Origin: Parvularculaceae bacterium
GTDB taxonomy: Bacteria > Pseudomonadota > Alphaproteobacteria > Caulobacterales > Parvularculaceae
Length of the DNA: 9,146 nucleotides
Direction: 5' to 3'
Assembly (NCBI GenBank): GCA_013389125.1
Contig: JACADX010000071.1
Location: forward strand, 1 to 9,146
The first letter of the stretch is position 1. Each line of letters opens with the position of its first letter. Positions 6,366 to 9,146 of the stretch are shown here, one piece after another. Under the pieces are notes generated by a model. It made no database searches. It was not told the origin of the DNA and saw nothing but the letters and a program-made list of their open reading frames with translations. Made by a program: the position numbers and the translations under genes.

Positions 6366-6554
6366 ATGCTTGGCTGGATCAGGAGAGTCTTAGGCCGTGA
6401 AGGCCCGCCTCGCCGCGATGAGCCGGGACGAAAGCGGTGTCCGACATGCAACGGTTCCGGGAGATGCCAGACCTGCGGCGGGAAAGGTTGCTCCAACTGC
6501 AACAAGCGCGGCGAATGCTGGATGTGCCACGGAAGCGGCGAGATTCCGGTTTGA
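6366..6554 (+). CDS. Miniature DnaJ-type cysteine-rich zinc-binding protein, 62 aa, between phaA and phaB
   Basis: I know no characterised protein equal to this one. Residues 25-58 are four nearly contiguous octads of the DnaJ CxxCxGxG type: CPTCNGSG (25-32), CQTCGGKG (34-41), CSNCNKRG (42-49, first glycine lost) and CWMCHGSG (51-58), with linkers of only one, zero and one residue. In DnaJ, motifs 1 and 4 bind one zinc and motifs 2 and 3 the other; the eight cysteines here allow the same two-zinc pattern. There is no J-domain or substrate-binding domain. The N-terminus (MLGWIRRVLGREG) is a short basic amphipathic helix, followed by a basic, proline-containing linker. The ATG at 6366 is preceded by GGGGAGG at 6355-6361, a strong site, so this is a translated gene and not spacer. 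Operon position suggests a chaperone-like or regulatory role in PHB synthesis; that is inference. Free-standing relatives by motif are plant BSD2 and Bacillus anti-TRAP. Confidence 0.85.
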   Translation: MLGWIRRVLGREGPPRRDEPGRKRCPTCNGSGRCQTCGGKGCSNCNKRGECWMCHGSGEIPV

Positions 6555-6586
6555 AAGCTAATTTCGCATTGTGAGGGAGAAACGAA

Positions 6587-7315
6587 ATGACCACAAGAAA
6601 AGCGATCGTCACCGGCGGCACGCGCGGCATTGGCGGCGCAATTTCGATCGCGCTAAAAGAGGCGGGCTGCACGGTCGCGGCGACTTACGCTGGCAATGAC
6701 GATGCGGCTCGGAAATTCAAGGCGGAAGCCGGCATCAACGTCTTCAAGTGGGATGTCGGCGACTATGACGCCTGCAAGGCAGGCGTCGCCGAGATTGAGA
6801 AAACGCAAGGTCCGACGGACATCCTCGTTAACAATGCCGGGATCACCCGCGACGGCTTTTTCCATAAGATGAAGCCGGAGCAGTGGCGAGAGGTCATTCG
6901 CGCCGATCTCGACAGCGTCTTCAACATGTCGCACCAGGTATTCCCAGGGATGCGCGAACGCGGCTTCGGGCGCATCATCAACATCACCTCGGTGAACGGA
7001 CAAAAAGGGCAGGCCGGCCAGACGAACTATTCCGCGGCGAAAGCCGGCATGATCGGCTTCACGAGGGCGCTGGCGCAGGAAGGCGCGTTCAAGGGCGTAA
7101 CGGTCAACGCCATTGCGCCGGGCTATATCGCGACCGACATGGTCGCGGCGGTCGATGAGTCGGTCATGCAAAAGATCATCGCCCAGATACCCGTGGGCCG
7201 GCTCGGCGAAGCCGAAGAAATCGCCCGCTGCGTCGTCTTTTTGGCCGAGGACAAAGCGGGCTTCATCACCGGCTCGGTCATTACGGCGAATGGCGGCCAA
7301 TACTTCGCGGGGTAG
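6587..7315 (+). CDS. phaB: NADPH-dependent acetoacetyl-CoA reductase PhaB
   Basis: This is a 242-residue short-chain dehydrogenase of typical PhaB length. It reduces acetoacetyl-CoA to (R)-3-hydroxybutyryl-CoA, the direct substrate of PHA synthase. The Rossmann motif TGGTRGIG (9-16) binds the cofactor, NNAG is at 82-85, and the catalytic triad is Ser135, Tyr148 and Lys152 (YSAAK). NAGITRDGFFHKM and SVNGQKGQAGQTNYSAAKAG are characteristic of PhaB rather than FabG, so the acetoacetyl-CoA assignment is good though not absolute. The ATG at 6587 follows a purine-rich GAGGGAGA (6573-6580) at six bases. It is the last gene of the phaA operon, 32 bp after the zinc-finger gene, and is followed by a GC-rich hairpin with a T-run. 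PHA synthase is not adjacent, a common arrangement in Hyphomicrobiales. Confidence 0.95.
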   Translation: MTTRKAIVTGGTRGIGGAISIALKEAGCTVAATYAGNDDAARKFKAEAGINVFKWDVGDYDACKAGVAEIEKTQGPTDILVNNAGITRDGFFHKMKPEQWREVIRADLDSVFNMSHQVFPGMRERGFGRIINITSVNGQKGQAGQTNYSAAKAGMIGFTRALAQEGAFKGVTVNAIAPGYIATDMVAAVDESVMQKIIAQIPVGRLGEAEEIARCVVFLAEDKAGFITGSVITANGGQYFAG

Positions 7316-7352
7316 GCGGGTTTTTGGGCCGCGCGACCCCGGATTTTCAGGG

Positions 7353-7389
7353 GGGCGGCGCCAGGATACCCCGCCGCCGCCCGCTTTTT
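7353..7389 (+). terminator. Probable rho-independent terminator of the phaA-phaB operon
   Basis: GGGCGGCG (7353-7360) pairs with CGCCGCCC (7375-7382) around a 14-nt loop, and TTTTT follows at 7385-7389 after GC. It lies 37 bp after the phaB stop codon. An additional outer pairing of GGATTTT (7341-7347) with AAAATCC (7395-7401), plus GGGG/CCCC, could extend the structure around the T-run. The large loop and C-rich alternative registers lower the certainty. Confidence 0.6.
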
Positions 7390-7418
7390 GCCCCAAAATC
7401 CTGTAAGCAGGGCGGTGT

Positions 7419-7440
7419 CCGGAGCTGCGTCTTGCTCCGG
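7419..7440. repeat. Perfect 7-bp hairpin in the leader of the first exported-protein gene
   Basis: CCGGAGC (7419-7425) and GCTCCGG (7434-7440) enclose an 8-nt TGCGTCTT loop. The stem ends 16 bases before the ATG at 7457, so it could influence translation initiation or serve as an operator. No T-run follows on the plus strand. It is one of the strongest perfect dyads seen in the window. Confidence 0.4.
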
Positions 7441-7456
7441 CATTGCGGGGCGCGAG

Positions 7457-8293
7457 ATGGCCTTTCGACTTCATATGGCGCTGCTTCTTGCGGCGCTGAC
7501 CGTGGGCGCTCCGGCGATGGCGCAGAGCGCCCGCCCGTCATCGCTTCGCGCCGATCCTTTTTCCGCTCTTGTCGGAAAGCGCCAGTCGGCGGCGGAACGG
7601 GAAGCCGCGAGCGCCGCCGTTGAACGCTATCTCGTCGCGACCGACGACCGCGTTTTTCTGTTTCAGTCGGATGCGCGGGAAGGCCGGATCAAGTTTCTTT
7701 GCGGCGATGGCGATATCCGGATTGATTGCATCATCGATGATGAAACGCCGGCGGAGGAAATCCATCAGCTGATGCAAGTGCGCGCTTCGCGCGGAGACGT
7801 CGCTTGGAACGATCTTCGCGGCGAAACGGTCTTGCGAGTCGCCGCTTATGGCGGCGTGACTGTCTTCTGGCCAGGCTCTGCGCGCGGGCTCGCGGCTTCG
7901 AAGTCTTATAGTGAAGACCCATCCCTCGTCCTTCCCTTCGCGACGATTTCAACAGCGCAAAAGCGCGCTCAGGCCGCCACCGCCATTATCAGTGCGCGCG
8001 TCGGCGCGCCGATCACCTTCAACATCGGCGTACCTCAGCCGGATGCGGCGGGCGGCGCATCGGTCCTTGCGGATGCGGTAGTCAGGGCCGCGAGCGGCGT
8101 TGCAAGCGTTGCGGAAGATCCGACGGGCGCGCGCGTCATCGCGGCGCGAATAAAGCGGGTCGAATTCACCGCGGGTCAGCCGAGGATCGGCCTCCGGAAG
8201 GGCGTACTCAACGTCGAGTACAACCCGGCGCTTGACATAGAGGGTCGGCCGTCCTCGGCCGCCATCGCGAAATTTCTTGAAGATTCGCTTTGA
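7457..8293 (+). CDS. Exported protein of unknown function, 278 aa
   Basis: I do not recognise its function. The ATG at 7457 gives MAFRLHMALLLAALTVGAPA followed by MAQS, a good signal peptide with likely cleavage after AMA, so the mature protein of about 255 residues should be periplasmic or surface-exposed. A TTG at 7388 keeps the frame open but would start inside the terminator and place 23 odd residues ahead of the signal peptide; an ATG at 7475 would shorten that peptide. The mature part starts with a helical stretch (AAEREAASAAVERYLVATDD), then FLFQSD, RIKFLCGDGDIRIDC with two cysteines that could pair, and an acidic DDETPAEEI stretch. The second half looks alpha/beta with a region predicted to be helical (ADAVVRAASGVASVA). 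It may belong to the alphaproteobacterial exported family DUF4908, from memory only. The upstream terminator makes it a separate transcript from phaB. Confidence 0.75.
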   Translation: MAFRLHMALLLAALTVGAPAMAQSARPSSLRADPFSALVGKRQSAAEREAASAAVERYLVATDDRVFLFQSDAREGRIKFLCGDGDIRIDCIIDDETPAEEIHQLMQVRASRGDVAWNDLRGETVLRVAAYGGVTVFWPGSARGLAASKSYSEDPSLVLPFATISTAQKRAQAATAIISARVGAPITFNIGVPQPDAAGGASVLADAVVRAASGVASVAEDPTGARVIAARIKRVEFTAGQPRIGLRKGVLNVEYNPALDIEGRPSSAAIAKFLEDSL

Positions 8294-8314
8294 ATTTGCC
8301 GATTGTTAGGGGCG

Positions 8315-8335
8315 GCGGCGTCTAAAATGCGCCGC
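8315..8335. repeat. Inverted repeat GCGGCG-N9-CGCCGC between the two exported-protein genes
   Basis: GCGGCG (8315-8320) and CGCCGC (8330-8335) flank TCTAAAATG, which contains a TAAAAT resembling a -10 box (8323-8328). This could be an operator-flanked promoter or a 3' hairpin of the preceding gene. There is no T-run after it and no well-spaced -35 box, so neither role is secure. Confidence 0.3.
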
Positions 8336-8357
8336 ATTGGCTTGGAATTCTCGAAAC

Positions 8358-8768
8358 ATGCTGCGGAAAGCCGCCTTCATCTTCGCGCTCATCGCGCTCT
8401 GCGCCGGCGCTGGCGCAGCGTCGAGCCAATCCTTGCGCGATCTTCGGGCGCAGGACGCCGATAATGCCGCGCTTGCGCGCGAGGCTTCCTATACGAGCGA
8501 GGTTTGCGGGCGTTCCATTTCAGCGCGCATTGATTGGGCGGCGTCGAGAAACTGGCCGGCCGACGAAAGCCTTGCCGCGGCCTGCGACGGTCCGCTCGGC
8601 GCCGTAGAAGCCGTCTGCCGCGCTGGCCGGAAAAACCTTGTCAGGAGCTTTGTGTGCGCCGGCGATGGAACGGGGCCGGATCTTTCCGGCGGCGTGCTTC
8701 GTTATGGCGCATCGCCCGACGAAAACGGGTTTGACGTAACGAAGGCGCTATTGGACGGCGCCGGCTGA
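8358..8768 (+). CDS. Small exported cysteine-containing protein of unknown function, 136 aa
   Basis: I do not recognise this protein. Starting at the ATG at 8358 it begins MLRKAAFIFALIALCAGAGA, a clear signal peptide with cleavage near ASS-Q (about residue 23), leaving a mature protein of about 112 residues. The signal region contains Cys15 but no good lipobox is formed, so I favour a soluble secreted or periplasmic protein. The mature part has four cysteines (50, 76, 87, 100), enough for two disulfides, and no catalytic motif I can name. A TTG at 8337 would extend it by seven residues; neither start has a clear ribosome binding site. It follows the other exported protein by 64 bp and may be co-transcribed. 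Its 3' end overlaps the convergent oxidoreductase gene by 21 bp. Confidence 0.65.
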   Translation: MLRKAAFIFALIALCAGAGAASSQSLRDLRAQDADNAALAREASYTSEVCGRSISARIDWAASRNWPADESLAAACDGPLGAVEAVCRAGRKNLVRSFVCAGDGTGPDLSGGVLRYGASPDENGFDVTKALLDGAG

Positions 8769-9146
8769 CGGATTGCGCGCCCTCTTATAGTGACGGCGGT
8801 TCGGGCGCGCCTTGGCGGCAAGGTCGGCGGCTCTTTCGTTCGATTTCTCGCATTCCCGATAAAGCTGGTATTCGCCCGACTTCAGCTGCAAGGGCCAGCC
8901 GAGCGCGGCGCCGGCGATGCGGCGAACCCCATAATGGCCGGCGGCCTGGCGCGTGAAAAAGGGATTGTTGAGATGCGGCCGCGCCAGCGCGCAAAGGTCG
9001 GCGCGCGCCGCGCCGATGATCATGTTGACCTGTTCGGGCAGCGTGATGTCGCCGACGGCGATCGTTGGAATTTTCACCGCGTGCTTGATGAATTCGGCAA
9101 AGGGCGTCTGCCACATGCGGCCATAGACCGGTTTTTGCCATTTGAC
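8748..9146 (-). CDS. Old Yellow Enzyme-type FMN oxidoreductase, C-terminal part (5' end outside window)
   Basis: This minus-strand frame is open from the window edge to TAG at 8748-8750, giving the last 132 residues. KPVYGRMWQTPFAEFIK, then PTIAVGDI, VNMIIGAARADLCALARPHL and NNPFFT follow the C-terminal barrel strands of NADH:flavin oxidoreductases, where the final strands bind the FMN phosphate. The closest resemblance I recall is the oxidoreductase half of bifunctional salicylyl-CoA 5-hydroxylase-like enzymes, which share the YGRM-QTPFA and DLCA-ARPHL wording. Whether a monooxygenase half is fused upstream cannot be seen. After the barrel comes a basic tail of about 45 residues with no known motif. 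It converges on the small exported-protein gene, with a 21-bp coding overlap at 8748-8768. Confidence 0.85.
   Translation of the reverse strand, partial: VKWQKPVYGRMWQTPFAEFIKHAVKIPTIAVGDITLPEQVNMIIGAARADLCALARPHLNNPFFTRQAAGHYGVRRIAGAALGWPLQLKSGEYQLYRECEKSNERAADLAAKARPNRRHYKRARNPSAGAVQ

Noticed and set aside
7388..7456. TTG-initiated extension of the 278-residue exported protein
   Set aside because: It would begin inside the terminator T-run and place 23 residues before a normal signal peptide.
7316..7456. Possible RNA gene or riboswitch between phaB and the exported protein
   Set aside because: The hairpins are explained as a terminator plus a simple leader stem; no known riboswitch core or tRNA cloverleaf could be traced.
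6653..7474. Long minus-strand ORF (273 codons) opposite phaB
   Set aside because: It is antisense to a clear PhaB with intact catalytic motifs and its translation is rich in Arg, Gly and Ala with no recognisable motif; a GC-rich shadow frame.
1..9146. Insertion sequences, phage att sites, CRISPR arrays, tRNA or rRNA genes
   Set aside because: No transposase or integrase frames, no regularly spaced repeats and no CCA-ended cloverleaf were seen on either strand; base composition is even throughout.

Overview
This 9.1 kb window comes from a GC-rich chromosome of an alphaproteobacterium, most likely order Hyphomicrobiales (Rhizobiales). That placement rests on the PhaR, PhaA and PhaB protein sequences, the GC-rich codon use and the alphaproteobacterial flavour of the exported hypotheticals; no rRNA or tRNA is present to confirm it. 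There are no mobile elements or CRISPR arrays, and the region looks like ordinary core chromosome.

Left part (1-2199): two consecutive membrane glycosyltransferases of the GT-C/ArnT-PMT type, the first cut by the window edge, 30 bp or less apart and probably one transcript. A 341-bp gap (2200-2540) follows. It holds a short hairpin, a tandem near-repeat and one possible small minus-strand gene.

Centre (2541-7315): a c-di-GMP protein (PAS-like, degenerate GGDEF, intact EAL, so predicted phosphodiesterase) faces phaR tail-to-tail with a 3-bp gap. phaR, the polyhydroxyalkanoate (PHA) repressor, is divergent from phaA (acetyl-CoA acetyltransferase) and phaB (acetoacetyl-CoA reductase). Together PhaA and PhaB turn two acetyl-CoA into (R)-3-hydroxybutyryl-CoA, the PHB monomer; the synthase gene phaC is not in the window. 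The phaR/phaA intergenic region carries two dyads resembling PhaR boxes. A 62-residue protein consisting almost only of four back-to-back CxxCxGxG zinc motifs (a miniature DnaJ-type cysteine-rich domain) sits between phaA and phaB. It has its own strong ribosome binding site and is the most unusual item here. A likely intrinsic terminator closes the operon.

Right part (7457-9146): two unrecognised signal-peptide-bearing proteins, the second with four cysteines in its mature part. They are followed by the C-terminal part of a minus-strand Old Yellow Enzyme-type flavin oxidoreductase, whose 3' end overlaps the second exported protein gene by 21 bp.
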